64,000 nucleotides of DNA from Clostridia bacterium (GCA_910574255.1 CAJTAK010000002.1:124001-188000), one strand, 5' to 3'. Positions 8,562 to 17,349 are shown, counted from the stretch's first letter. Numbers and translations: made by a program. Notes: generated from the sequence alone by a model not told the origin.

Positions 8562-8791
8562 CAAAAGAAAATATATGCTTCTCTTTATTTCTTATGTCTG
8601 AAACTCTTTTAGCTGCTCCAAAACCCCTCCGAACTCTAGACGCTGTCCTATGTTTGAATTGTGATGATGTGCTGGCAACTGTACAGAAAAGCCATGAAGC
8701 AATTTAACATTTATCCAGGCATCTATGTAAATCATTACATATATCTTCCTATCCCGCAGAATAGAGCACAGTCATTTTTTGAATACATGTT

Positions 8792-9343
8792 TCAAAAAAA
8801 TGCCTGTGCCAAAAACAGCCTCTCTTCCTCCGGAAAGAACAGGAAAATCAAATAATCCCCATATTCCTCCGACAGCTTTGCCCAAATAAATTCCTTTGTA
8901 AAATCCGGCTGGTCCTCATCTCCTATTCCGGCAGACTCTGCCACAAACTGAAACTCTTCTATAACGCTTTCATTTTTCCCTTTTATAAAGGGAATGTGCA
9001 TACCGGCAATACTGCTTTCGCTGACATTTTCATAAACGCTGTACCAGACGCCGTCTCCCTGAAAGCCGGTATCACTCTTTTTGCGGCAGGACTCTTCCCA
9101 TTCCGAAGAAAGCTCTATTCCCCAGCTTCTTTCGTACAGTGGCGCAAAATCAGTTCCATTTGTCCACCCTGCCAATTGATATCCGCAAAAAAGCATCAGG
9201 GGAAGCCAAAAGGGAAAGGCCGTACATATTAAAATAAAAATCTGAGAACCACAGCTTTTACCGTTCTTATTGGAACCACCGTTCCAAATACTATTCATTC
9301 CATTCATATTCTGAAGTAAGCTCTTTCGGAATATCTGTTGCAT
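8792..9343 (-). CDS. Hypothetical membrane-anchored protein
   Basis: Up to 183 residues with one clear hydrophobic segment (IFILICTAFPFWLPLMLFCG, about residues 35-54) after a short polar N-terminus, then a soluble, acidic C-terminal domain of about 125 residues. I recognise no family. The start is uncertain: the ATG at 9343 lies more than 20 bases from the nearest GGGAGGAA, and internal ATGs at about 9307 and 9298 are alternatives. It follows the 9400-10584 membrane protein gene by 56 bases and is probably co-transcribed with it. Confidence 0.6.
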   Translation of the reverse strand: MQQIFRKSLLQNMNGMNSIWNGGSNKNGKSCGSQIFILICTAFPFWLPLMLFCGYQLAGWTNGTDFAPLYERSWGIELSSEWEESCRKKSDTGFQGDGVWYSVYENVSESSIAGMHIPFIKGKNESVIEEFQFVAESAGIGDEDQPDFTKEFIWAKLSEEYGDYLIFLFFPEEERLFLAQAFF

Positions 9344-9399
9344 TGATTTCCCGCAGTATCAATTCCTCCCTGCAAATATCGGAAGAGGTAGTTTCTATT

Positions 9400-10584
9400 T
9401 TATATTGGCAGGTACTGCCTTGCTATCCGATCCTCCGGCTTCTCGTCAAACAGGTACAGCACTATGACAAACAGCCACTCCAAAGGCTTCATAATCAAAT
9501 AAATGATATCTGCGCTAAGGGGTGTCCTGATATGTCTGGAAACGGGATAGCCATAGGTATCATAAAAATTCCTGAGTGCCCGGTGGAATCTTGGCGTGTG
9601 TTCCTCCAAAAGCTGCTCAAAGGCATTTGCCACACAGAGCTGACGGTTCACCATGATCTTATTTCCTCTCCTAATCCCCATACGCTGGGGCCTTACCAGC
9701 TCCTTATGGCCCTGCATGGCTACCGTACACAGATAATGGCTGTCATAAACTACCGGCGGGGGCGAAACCTTTGTGGATAAGGTCCAGTCACTTGTCTCTG
9801 TAAATGCCCGGATAACGCTGTCGGGCCTCTGTCCGAACAGAAGAAGTACGATCATAATAACACACAGCAAAGGCAGGGTCAAAAGCAGGGCAAATAAGGC
9901 CCAATTCTCACTGTCAGCCAGAATGCGGTTGCAGTCATTTAAGAAGCGGCTCTTATATGGCTCTAAATCCGATTCCGGTTCCTCTGTTTGATTCAATCCC
10001 CGGCTTGCTCCCAGGACTTCCCCATCATAGCCAAGAAGTTCTTTTCGCTCTTTGATCCTCCTGCTCTGCCCCTTTACTACCTGTATCAAGAGATTCACCG
10101 CCAACAGCAGATAATTAAATGGCAGCAACAGCATCAATAGCACATCTCCCGGCATACAGTTTCCAAAGGGCATGTCTGCATTGACACTTCCAAAGAGCTG
10201 TATCATTGCCGCCAGATTCACCAGAATTCCAATATAAACACCGGACATGGAAAGTACAACCGCCAGGGGTGCCCCCTTGTCCTTTTTTGTTTTTAGATAT
10301 GCATAAGAAAGCAATCCCACCGCCATAAGGAATAGTATGGCAGGCAAATATGCTCTGGCAAATGGCTCATGAAGAGAAGCCATATCGTCCGACAGTATAA
10401 CACTTTCTTCCCAGCTTCTTGGATTCCAGATACCATAGAGCATTAGGCTGTACAAAATTCCCACTGAAAACGCCATTGCTTCGAATTTTCCCGTATGTTC
10501 TCTGTTAAGAAGCAGATTCCCAATATTCAAAATGGTAAACAATGGGCCCGGAATCAGAAGCAGTCCCAGAATTATAAAAATCAT
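9400..10584 (-). CDS. Polytopic membrane protein, DUF6688-like
   Basis: A 394-residue protein with about six hydrophobic segments: residues ~1-20, ~40-55, ~80-97, ~105-130, ~145-165 and ~225-250. A soluble C-terminal domain follows, with GHKELVRPQRMGIRRGNKIM and PRFHRALRNFYDTYGYPVSR, and a last hydrophobic stretch near 365-380. The C-terminal motif resembles the uncharacterised DUF6688 family as I remember it; function is unknown. It is the first gene of a two-gene unit with the ORF at 8792. The upstream AT-rich spacer contains repeat family E. Confidence 0.65.
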   Translation of the reverse strand: MIFIILGLLLIPGPLFTILNIGNLLLNREHTGKFEAMAFSVGILYSLMLYGIWNPRSWEESVILSDDMASLHEPFARAYLPAILFLMAVGLLSYAYLKTKKDKGAPLAVVLSMSGVYIGILVNLAAMIQLFGSVNADMPFGNCMPGDVLLMLLLPFNYLLLAVNLLIQVVKGQSRRIKERKELLGYDGEVLGASRGLNQTEEPESDLEPYKSRFLNDCNRILADSENWALFALLLTLPLLCVIMIVLLLFGQRPDSVIRAFTETSDWTLSTKVSPPPVVYDSHYLCTVAMQGHKELVRPQRMGIRRGNKIMVNRQLCVANAFEQLLEEHTPRFHRALRNFYDTYGYPVSRHIRTPLSADIIYLIMKPLEWLFVIVLYLFDEKPEDRIARQYLPI

Positions 10585-10712
10585 ATCTTTTGCACCTCTT
10601 CCTTTTCTTTCTATTTTCTATCATATCTCTGCGAAATTCATTTGTCAATAAATATTTATTGTTTTTCAATAAAATTTTATTCTTTTTCATTTATTCAAGT
10701 AAGCATATGGCA

Positions 10713-10878
10713 CTAGTAGTCCGTACCGGAAATCCTTGTGCATATTTCCGGTCTATTTCTCCGATAGCACAGGTCAAAAAGCCTCGCCGTAGCACCACTA
10801 CGTCTGCGTTTTTTGACCTGCACTCTCGGAAAAGTATCCTCAGAAATATGCACAAGGATTTCCGATACGGACTACTAG
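10713..10878. repeat. Long inverted repeat, family E, copy 1
   Basis: Two 36-base arms (10713-10748 and 10843-10878) match at 35 positions, beginning CTAGTAGTCCGTA. An inner pair, CAGGTCAAAAA / TTTTTTGACCTG, extends the hairpin. A related copy is at 48399-48449 and a fragment of the arm is at about 31594-31612. The element contains no gene. Confidence 0.9.
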
Positions 10879-11166
10879 AATAAAATAAAAAATTCCCATG
10901 GAACAAGAACACAGCTTTTATCATAGTTCCAAAATCCGTTTTTGTAAGTCAAAAGCAAAATAATATACAAACAATAATGAAGAAAGATATGCTCCTATTC
11001 TTTTGTCAAGGACTATTATTTTTTTTATTTTCCCCCACATGCGTATAGAAAAAAAACTGCTGGAAATCTTGTTAATAGCAAGAAATCACGCAAGGCAGTC
11101 TGAGTGGTTACATACATAGATTGCTTTGCTGCAATTCTTAAGGACAGCAAGGAGGATTTTCGCAGA

Positions 11167-11949
11167 ATGGCTTTAAATAAGGTTGAAATATGCGGAGTAA
11201 ATACGGCGAAGCTTCCTCTGCTTAAGCAGGAGGAAAAAGATGCGTTGTGGGAACGGATTTCACAGGGAGATAAAGAGGCTAGGGAACTGTACATTAAGGG
11301 GAATCTGCGGCTGGTTCTGAGTGTGATTAAGCGTTTTTCTACCAGCAATGAGAATGTGGATGATTTGTTTCAGATTGGCTGTATCGGGCTTATGAAAGCC
11401 ATTGACAATTTTGATGATCAGTTAGGCGTAAAATTCTCTACCTATGCCGTACCTATGATCGTGGGTGAAATCCGGCGGTATCTGAGGGATAATAACTCCA
11501 TTCGTGTGAGCCGTTCTCTCAGGGATACGGCTTATAAGGCTATCTATGCCAAGGAAGAGCTGATGCGGAAGAATTCCAAGGAGCCTACGATCAGTGAAAT
11601 TGCGGCGGAAATCGGGATTCCGGATGAGGATATTATTTTTGCGCTGGATGCGATTCAAAGCCCGGTGAGCCTCTATGAGCCTGTCTATACGGAGGGCGGG
11701 GATACGCTGTATGTAATGGATCAGATTAGTGATAAGAAAAATAAAGAGGAGCTCTGGGTGGAAGAGCTTTCTCTCTCAGAGGCCATGAAGAAGCTGCCGG
11801 AACGGGAAAATTATATTATTAATCTGCGGTTTTTTCAAGGTAAAACCCAGATGGAGGTGGCGGATGAGATTGGAATCTCCCAGGCGCAGGTGAGCCGGTT
11901 GGAAAAGAATGCGCTGAAAAATATGCGGAATTATCTAAAAATTTCTTAA
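11167..11949 (+). CDS. sigG: RNA polymerase sporulation sigma factor SigG
   Basis: A 260-residue sigma-70 family protein driving late forespore gene expression. The N-terminus NKVEICGVNTAKLPLLKQEE is the SigG signature region that contacts anti-sigma CsfB/SpoIIAB. Region 2 is seen as GNLRLVLSVIKRF, DDLFQIGCIGLMKAIDNFD and FSTYAVPMIVGEIRRYLRD; region 4 as TQMEVADEIGISQAQVSRLEK. The start at 11167 has AAGGAGG 11 bases upstream. The gene stands alone here, without spoIIGA-sigE beside it. It places the organism among endospore-forming Firmicutes, at least by gene content. Confidence 0.95.
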   Translation: MALNKVEICGVNTAKLPLLKQEEKDALWERISQGDKEARELYIKGNLRLVLSVIKRFSTSNENVDDLFQIGCIGLMKAIDNFDDQLGVKFSTYAVPMIVGEIRRYLRDNNSIRVSRSLRDTAYKAIYAKEELMRKNSKEPTISEIAAEIGIPDEDIIFALDAIQSPVSLYEPVYTEGGDTLYVMDQISDKKNKEELWVEELSLSEAMKKLPERENYIINLRFFQGKTQMEVADEIGISQAQVSRLEKNALKNMRNYLKIS

Positions 11950-11953
11950 AAAA

Positions 11954-11999
11954 CTCCCGCAGAGACTAAAATACGATTAATTCTCTGCGGGAGCTTTTT
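11954..11999 (+). terminator. Terminator of sigG, possibly bidirectional
   Basis: A perfect 12-bp stem CTCCCGCAGAGA / TCTCTGCGGGAG (11954-11965, 11982-11993) is followed by a T run on the plus strand and preceded by A residues, so it may also serve the convergent gene ending at 12007. Confidence 0.9.
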
Positions 12000-12006
12000 G
12001 TGACCA

Positions 12007-14133
12007 TTATTTAAGCTCTTCCACTAATGCTCCGGTGGTTCGGTTGTAGGCTTTGGCAGTGCCATTTTCAAAGAGAAGGTAGAAGGTTTCTCCTATGAAG
12101 GTTCCCCTGGTTCGGTACCATGTTCTGTCATCGGTTTTGGTTTGAATTTTTAGTTTTTGTGCAAAGGCTCCGTCTTCGTAAGCGTATACCAGGTAATCTT
12201 TCCAGTAGGCGCCCCGGTTACTGCCTTCGGCTTCGAAGCCTATCAGGTTCTCCGTAGTGTCTATGAGTACGGCATGGTGATCCCAGAGAGCTTCGCTGTA
12301 GTTGTAGTCTTTCAGGTTCAGCTTGGATTGTTCTTTTGGTTCTGCCGGATTGCTGACATCGAACATGGATAATTTCATACCCTCTTCCCTGCCTGTTTCT
12401 TCGTCTGCTTCCATTCCAATGCCCAAAAGCTGATTCTCCCCATAGAAATGCAGGTATTCAGAAAATCCGCTGATTTTCAGCTGGCCCAGGACTTTGGGAT
12501 TCTGAGGATCGGAAAGGTCTATGGCGAACAGCGGATCGGTCTGGCGGAAAGTGACGATGTAACCAATATTTCCCAGGAAACGGGCGGATCTTATCTGTTC
12601 GTTTTCTGCCAGTCCCTCTACTTTTCCCACTGTGTCCAGGGAACGGTTCAGAATGTATAAGGCATTGGTTTCCTTGTTTTCTCCGTAATCGTAGCCGATA
12701 TCCTCTCCGGTGCGGTCGTCGGTTACTTTCCGGCATTGGTATTCCTGCACGGTTGCGGCAATTCGAAGCTTTCCCTGATATTCATCCATGGAAAAACTGC
12801 TTTCTATCCGTCCGGGGATCTCTCCCTCTGCCTGAGCGTAAAAATGTCCTTTTAAATAGGAGAAACGCAGAAGCTTGGTGCTGTCATAGATCGTTCCCTC
12901 GCTTTCCGGCTCTATTTCATAGACGGACTGGTAATGGGACATGTAGATGTTATTCCGGCTCACATAGTAGGTTCCGGAACCGGCCAGAACAGCCCGGCTG
13001 TCCACAAATACGGTCGGATTGGACAGATCGATGGATACCAGAACCAGATAGCCGGGGCCGTCCACATAGCTGGGGCAGTAGATCTTCTCCGCCTGAATCC
13101 TGTTTCCGTCTATGGTTGGGATATAGGCGTCGTAGTCTTTTTCTCCCTCTCCCGGCTCTGCGGTGAAACGGCTGATTCCGTAAAAATATCCTTCAGATAT
13201 TCGAGAGCTTTCGTAAGCCCCCTGGAGTGTAAAGGTCTTCTGCTTCTTGGGACTGCTTTTGTCCGTAATGTCATAGATACTGATTTCATGGTAAACTTTC
13301 TCCCTGCCGTCTCCGCAGATTGCCAGGTCTTCCGCGAAGCTTCCTTTTTTGGCTGCCTCTACGGGCAGGAGCGTGTCGTAGTATTTATTTTCTATGGTAA
13401 TGAGCAGATCTTGCCAGAGATAGAATTCCTCCGGATTCTCGAAGCCGTCCAGGAAAGCGGTCTCTTTTAGGCCGTCCTTTGTATCCAGGATCTGAATTCC
13501 CTGCTTTTCCAGAACCGTGCCGTCTTCTTCTGTTGTCTGTTTTTTTGCTATCTGATACAGGTATCTGCCGTCGTTTTTAATGCGGTCGGCCTCGTCCACC
13601 TCATCTACCTGGGTGTTTGTCTTGCCATAGGCCGCTTCTGTCTCGGCTTCCTCCGTACGTTCCATCTTCCGGAATGCCGCCGAATCCGCCATTGCCAAAT
13701 CGGCAGCTTCATAATAAAGCGCTCCATCTTTTTCTGCGCCTTTTGTAATTTCATACTGGAACTGTGAAGTTTCTGACAGACGGGCGTAGATTTCCTCGTA
13801 GGTCATTTCCGGCAGGTCCAGTTCTTCCTGTTCTTCCGAGGGGTTTACAGGCGTGATGGTTTCCTCCGGCAGCAGGTCTTCTGTTTCTGTCTGTGCGGGC
13901 AATTCCTCCGGGGATAATAATCCCAAAGAATAAATATGCAGCAAAAGTCCCGCTATCAGACAGAAGCTGGCTGCCGCCGCAAGGGCCGGATAGAGACGCC
14001 CCTTGCGGAAATATTGTTTCCGCTCGTGCTCTATTAAGGTCTCCTGCATCCATTCCGGCTCTAAGCCTGCCGGAATCTCCAGTTCCTTTCCTTTTTTATG
14101 AAGCATATCTAAGATTTCTTCTTTTCCTTTCAT
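12007..14133 (-). CDS. Membrane-anchored beta-propeller protein, putative regulator of the ECF sigma factor
   Basis: A 708-residue protein. A cytoplasmic N-terminus of about 45 residues is followed by one membrane segment (LYPALAAAASFCLIAGLLLH, about residues 47-66), an acidic Pro/Glu linker, and a large extracytoplasmic domain. That domain matches the beta-propeller-domain secreted protein family (COG4880 type), with motifs such as TNTQVDEVDEADRIKNDGRY and FLGNIGYIVTFRQTDPLFAI. The gene lies 95 bases downstream of the ECF sigma gene on the same strand. I infer that its short cytoplasmic part holds the sigma factor at the membrane and that the propeller senses an external signal. No zinc-type anti-sigma motif (HxxxCxxC) is visible. 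Confidence 0.8.
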   Translation of the reverse strand: MKGKEEILDMLHKKGKELEIPAGLEPEWMQETLIEHERKQYFRKGRLYPALAAAASFCLIAGLLLHIYSLGLLSPEELPAQTETEDLLPEETITPVNPSEEQEELDLPEMTYEEIYARLSETSQFQYEITKGAEKDGALYYEAADLAMADSAAFRKMERTEEAETEAAYGKTNTQVDEVDEADRIKNDGRYLYQIAKKQTTEEDGTVLEKQGIQILDTKDGLKETAFLDGFENPEEFYLWQDLLITIENKYYDTLLPVEAAKKGSFAEDLAICGDGREKVYHEISIYDITDKSSPKKQKTFTLQGAYESSRISEGYFYGISRFTAEPGEGEKDYDAYIPTIDGNRIQAEKIYCPSYVDGPGYLVLVSIDLSNPTVFVDSRAVLAGSGTYYVSRNNIYMSHYQSVYEIEPESEGTIYDSTKLLRFSYLKGHFYAQAEGEIPGRIESSFSMDEYQGKLRIAATVQEYQCRKVTDDRTGEDIGYDYGENKETNALYILNRSLDTVGKVEGLAENEQIRSARFLGNIGYIVTFRQTDPLFAIDLSDPQNPKVLGQLKISGFSEYLHFYGENQLLGIGMEADEETGREEGMKLSMFDVSNPAEPKEQSKLNLKDYNYSEALWDHHAVLIDTTENLIGFEAEGSNRGAYWKDYLVYAYEDGAFAQKLKIQTKTDDRTWYRTRGTFIGETFYLLFENGTAKAYNRTTGALVEELK

Positions 14134-14228
14134 TCCTGCATCTCCTTCTTTTTTAGAAGTTTTTCACTGCTTCTGTCAAGATGTCTGCTCTTTCCATTCC
14201 TTACTTCTTGAAATACGGAACTATTTTC

Positions 14229-14711
14229 TTATGTAAGCTCTGATTCCAGTTTTTTTAAGGCCCGACGGTATTTGGAACGAACGGTGCTGTGATTTTTGTT
14301 CAGTATCCGGGCGATTTCCTCTCCCTTGTAGCCGCCATACACGGTAAGGGTTACAATCAGCCGTTCCTCGTCATCCAGTTTTCCAAGAAGCTCCAGTACC
14401 TCTGCCTGAGAGGAAAGGCTTGGCTCATAGGAGCGTTCCACAGTCTCTTTTGCCAGCTCTCTGCGGCTTCTTTTCTTCAGGCTTTTTTTACAGCGGTTCA
14501 CCAGGATCTTAAATATCCAGGGGCGAAAGGCGTCCTTGTCCTTCAATCTGCAAAAATGCTCGTAGGCAGCCATAGCCGCTTCCTGCACCGCATCCTCAGC
14601 GTCCTCGGCGCTCCCCATGTAATAATATGCCAGACGGTACATGTCCTTATAGACCGTCTGGTACAGCTCCATAAAGCCTTCCATTCCTCCCACCTCGCTC
14701 TTGAAATGCAT
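14229..14711 (-). CDS. ECF-type RNA polymerase sigma factor
   Basis: A sigma-70 family ECF protein of 151-160 residues. Region 2 is MYRLAYYYMGSAEDAEDAVQEAAMAAYEHF with the downstream RPWIFKILVNRCK helix; region 4 is LTVYGGYKGEEIARILNKNHSTVRSKYRRALKKL. The start may be the ATG at 14711 or at 14684, which lies immediately after a GGGAGG. It is followed by the beta-propeller membrane protein, a typical sigma and partner arrangement. Its targets cannot be told from the window. Confidence 0.88.
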   Translation of the reverse strand: MHFKSEVGGMEGFMELYQTVYKDMYRLAYYYMGSAEDAEDAVQEAAMAAYEHFCRLKDKDAFRPWIFKILVNRCKKSLKKRSRRELAKETVERSYEPSLSSQAEVLELLGKLDDEERLIVTLTVYGGYKGEEIARILNKNHSTVRSKYRRALKKLESELT

Positions 14712-14867
14712 TTCTACTTATATAGAGTCTTTTTCTTGCGGAAATGTTGCAGAAAAAAAGAAATTTATACACATATCATAAAATTTCTAATATGAAGTTA
14801 GCATAGATTAGGTTCTTATTCAACCTTGACCTTAATGGAAATCTTATAGATTTTAATTATCAGATAC

Positions 14868-14896
14868 TTGCAAATTTCACAAACCTATGCTATGAT
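14868..14896 (+). promoter_or_regulatory. Promoter candidate for the rtcB-prfH leader
   Basis: TTGCAA (14868-14873), a 17-base spacer and TATGAT (14891-14896) lie 67 bases upstream of the leader ORF start. Spacing is optimal for sigma A. Confidence 0.65.
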
Positions 14897-14963
14897 CAAC
14901 ACGTTGTAAGATTTAGATATTCATTTAAAGCGCAAAATATATTCAGGAAAAGGAGGGCTTACC

Positions 14964-15062
14964 ATGCAGGAAATTAACACATTCTTTAATCAAATATGGA
15001 AACGAATAATCAAAGGTACAACAGGCCTCACCATTTGCAGATAATCACAGGCAATTTGTAAG
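14964..15062 (+). CDS. Short leader ORF upstream of rtcB
   Basis: A 32-codon ORF beginning MQEINTFFNQIW and ending IITGNL, with a strong AGGAGG nine to ten bases before the ATG. It lies between a good promoter and a terminator-like hairpin that starts four bases after its TAA. No family is recognised. The strong ribosome site and exact placement of the stop codon against the hairpin suggest a regulatory leader peptide and not a functional protein. Asn and Gln codons are common in it, but no obvious run of regulatory codons is present. Confidence 0.55.
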
Positions 15063-15063
15063 C

Positions 15064-15088
15064 TGCACCTTTGAGGTGCTTTTTTTGT
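15064..15088 (+). terminator. Terminator/attenuator between leader ORF and rtcB
   Basis: Stem GCACC / GGTGC (15066-15070, 15076-15080) with a five-base loop is followed by seven T residues. The stem is short, so read-through is plausible. TGCAG at 15037-15041 can pair with CTGCA at 15064-15068, which would exclude the terminator stem. rtcB starts 34 bases downstream. Confidence 0.65.
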
Positions 15089-15121
15089 GCCCATTTTTAT
15101 TTAAAAGGAGAATCATCTTAT

Positions 15122-16231
15122 ATGAAAATAGTAAAAGGTATCTATACCGAAGCAGTCATCTTTACGGATAATGTGGAGGACTACGCAGAGGCACAGGTAA
15201 AGCTGATCTGTGATCAGGAAGCCTCCAAGGGAAGCCGCATCTGCCTGATGCCGGACATTCATCCGGGAAAGGCGGGCCCTATCGGGCTTTCTATGACTGT
15301 AACGGATAAAATTATCCCACAGCTTTTAGGCGTGGACATTGGCTGCGGCATAACCTGTGTAAAGCTAAACAAACAGCACGGGGAATTTCAAAAGCTGGAT
15401 GCCGTAATCCAAAAACAGATTCCCTCCGGCTTTGCCATCCGCAAGGAAGCCCACCCCATGGCAATTGAGTTTCCTTATGAAGCCCTGAACTGCTTCAAGC
15501 ACATTCATGAGGACAAAGCCCTGCGAAGCCTTGGCACTTTAGGAGGCGGCAATCATTTTATTGAGCTTGACAGGGGAAATGACGGTTCCCTATATCTTAC
15601 GGTTCATACAGGCAGCAGGCACTTGGGACAGGAGGTTGCGGAGTATTACACAAAGCTTGCCCGGAAGCGGCTGAAGAAAGAGGGGAAAAAGATTTCTTAT
15701 TTTATGAGCTATCTGGAGGGTGACGATAAGTCTGCCTATATGGAAGATGTACAGCTCATTCAGGACTATGCTGAGTTGAACAGGCAGATTATTGTAAAAG
15801 AGATTTTAAAGGGAATGAAATGGAAAGCTGCGGAGCAATTTTCCGCAGCGCACAATTATCTGGATACTTCCGGCGTGCTTCGAAAAGGGGCCATCTCCGC
15901 AAAGGAGGGGGAGCGGGTAATTATCCCTGTAAATATGAAAGAGGGCGTCATTCTTGGATTTGGAAAAGGAAATCCTGCCTGGAATGCTTCCGCACCTCAT
16001 GGCTCCGGCCGCAGGATGAAGCGCACGGAGGTGAAAAGCCGTCATACGGTATCTGAATTCAAGAAAGAAATGAAAGGTATCTATAGTACCTGCGTGGGAA
16101 GCAGCACATTGGATGAAGCGCCTTTTGCTTACCGGGCTATGGCGGAAATTTTGGAACAGATAACGGAGACGGCAGAGGTAACGGAGGTCTTGAAGCCTGT
16201 CTATAATTTTAAGGCAGGAAGCATGGCCTGA
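15122..16231 (+). CDS. rtcB: RNA-splicing ligase RtcB (RtcB2-type)
   Basis: RtcB joins RNA 2',3'-cyclic phosphate or 3'-phosphate ends to 5'-OH ends using GTP and Mn2+. The 369-residue protein shows DIHPGKAGPIG, LLGVDIGCGI (metal-binding Cys), SLGTLGGGNHFIEL, VHTGSRHLGQ, FSAAHNYLD and APHGSGR, whose His corresponds to the guanylylated His. It is shorter than archaeal and E. coli RtcB (about 400-480). The start at 15122 (MKIVKGIYT) has AGGAG upstream. The next gene encodes PrfH; the RtcB-PrfH pair is known to rescue and repair ribosomes cleaved in the 16S decoding centre by nuclease toxins, which is the likely role here. Confidence 0.93.
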   Translation: MKIVKGIYTEAVIFTDNVEDYAEAQVKLICDQEASKGSRICLMPDIHPGKAGPIGLSMTVTDKIIPQLLGVDIGCGITCVKLNKQHGEFQKLDAVIQKQIPSGFAIRKEAHPMAIEFPYEALNCFKHIHEDKALRSLGTLGGGNHFIELDRGNDGSLYLTVHTGSRHLGQEVAEYYTKLARKRLKKEGKKISYFMSYLEGDDKSAYMEDVQLIQDYAELNRQIIVKEILKGMKWKAAEQFSAAHNYLDTSGVLRKGAISAKEGERVIIPVNMKEGVILGFGKGNPAWNASAPHGSGRRMKRTEVKSRHTVSEFKKEMKGIYSTCVGSSTLDEAPFAYRAMAEILEQITETAEVTEVLKPVYNFKAGSMA

Positions 16232-16348
16232 AAAGTAAAGGCAAGTGTTGCGACCTATACTGAATAATTACCGAACTTCCAAGTCTGACAAAATAGCATA
16301 ACCAATATCCAAAGAAATTAAATCTACATTAAGAAAGAGACAAAAAAT

Positions 16349-16975
16349 ATGATAATACAATTAAGTGCCGGCCAGGGGCCATCTGAATGCCAGCTGGCCG
16401 TTGGAAAGCTATTTGAAGCATTAAAAAATGAATATGGAGATATTGAACTATTGTCAAGCACCAAGGGCATTGAAAAGGGCTGCTTTGATTCCATTCGTTT
16501 CCGCACGGAACGGGATTTAAGCCCTCTGGAGGGCACGGTGATGTGGATCTGCAAAAGTCCTTTTCGGAAGAATCACAGAAGAAAGAACTGGTATGTGGAT
16601 GTGAGCATCATTCCCGAGCAGGATAAAATTGATACAAATGAGGAATACCGCATAGAGAAATTCCACTGCGGCGGAAAAGGCGGTCAAAATGTCAATAAGG
16701 TTGAGACAGGCGTGCGCATCATCCATCTGCCCACGGGACTTGCCGCAGAATCCACGGAGGAACGTAGCCAGTTCCAAAATAAGCAGCGGGCTATGGAAAA
16801 GCTTCAGGAAAGGCTGAAACACTTAACACAGGAGCAGGAAAAAAAGCAGATTCATGCGGCATGGCAGGAGCATAACCAAATTGTCCGTGGAAATCCGGTA
16901 CGCATTTATGAGGGGGAACGGTTTTTGCTGAAATCAGATTCGGCCGGAGGTACCGCACGGCGGCTGCACCTCTAA
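16349..16975 (+). CDS. prfH: Peptide chain release factor H (PrfH)
   Basis: A 208-residue class I release-factor homologue lacking the codon-recognition domain of RF1/RF2. The catalytic GGQ is in GKGGQNVNKVETGVRIIHLP, followed by the basic tail ESTEERSQFQNKQRAMEKL. PrfH releases peptides from ribosomes whose 16S rRNA was cut in the decoding centre, letting RtcB religate the rRNA. It lies 117 bases after rtcB with no terminator between. Its last 42 bases overlap antisense with the convergent HxlR gene. Confidence 0.93.
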   Translation: MIIQLSAGQGPSECQLAVGKLFEALKNEYGDIELLSSTKGIEKGCFDSIRFRTERDLSPLEGTVMWICKSPFRKNHRRKNWYVDVSIIPEQDKIDTNEEYRIEKFHCGGKGGQNVNKVETGVRIIHLPTGLAAESTEERSQFQNKQRAMEKLQERLKHLTQEQEKKQIHAAWQEHNQIVRGNPVRIYEGERFLLKSDSAGGTARRLHL

Positions 16976-17293
16976 TTTCTCCAGATAAGCTGTCCCCCAG
17001 TCGCACATGGCACTGATAACGGGAATAATGCTGTGTCCGAAAACGGTGAGGGAATAGATTGTTTTGGGGGGCTTTTCCGGTATCACGTCCCGGTGAATCA
17101 AACCACAGTCTTCCAAATCATGTAGCTGCTGGGAAAGCATTTTAGGGGTCGCCCTGGGAATAAGGCGCTGCAATTCCATATAGTGAAGCGGCCGCATCCT
17201 CAAATGCCACAACACAAGCGGTTTGTATTTTCCTCCAATCAAAGACAGGGTGGCTTCTACCGGACAGTTAAATTGGTGATTTTTATTTTTCAT
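16934..17293 (-). CDS. HxlR-family winged-helix transcriptional regulator
   Basis: A 119-residue MarR-like HxlR regulator: CPVEATLSLIGGKYKPLVLWHL, LIPRATPKMLSQQLHDLEDCGLI and GHSIIPVISAMCDWG are family blocks. The conserved N-terminal Cys (CPVE) is the redox- or electrophile-sensing position in several relatives. The start has GGAGACACGAAT upstream. It is divergent from the nitroreductase gene at 17477, the usual regulator-target layout. Its 3' end overlaps prfH antisense. Confidence 0.9.
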   Translation of the reverse strand: MKNKNHQFNCPVEATLSLIGGKYKPLVLWHLRMRPLHYMELQRLIPRATPKMLSQQLHDLEDCGLIHRDVIPEKPPKTIYSLTVFGHSIIPVISAMCDWGTAYLEKLEVQPPCGTSGRI

Positions 17294-17349
17294 ATTCGTG
17301 TCTCCTTGCTGCTATCCTTTTGGGAAGTATCTACCTGAAAAGTGCCCTC

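Noticed and set aside
8562..8791. Possible gene end on the minus strand reading RLEFGGVLEQLKEFQT
   Set aside because: A short open stretch with some protein-like flavour but no start, no ribosome site and no recognisable family; too weak to list.
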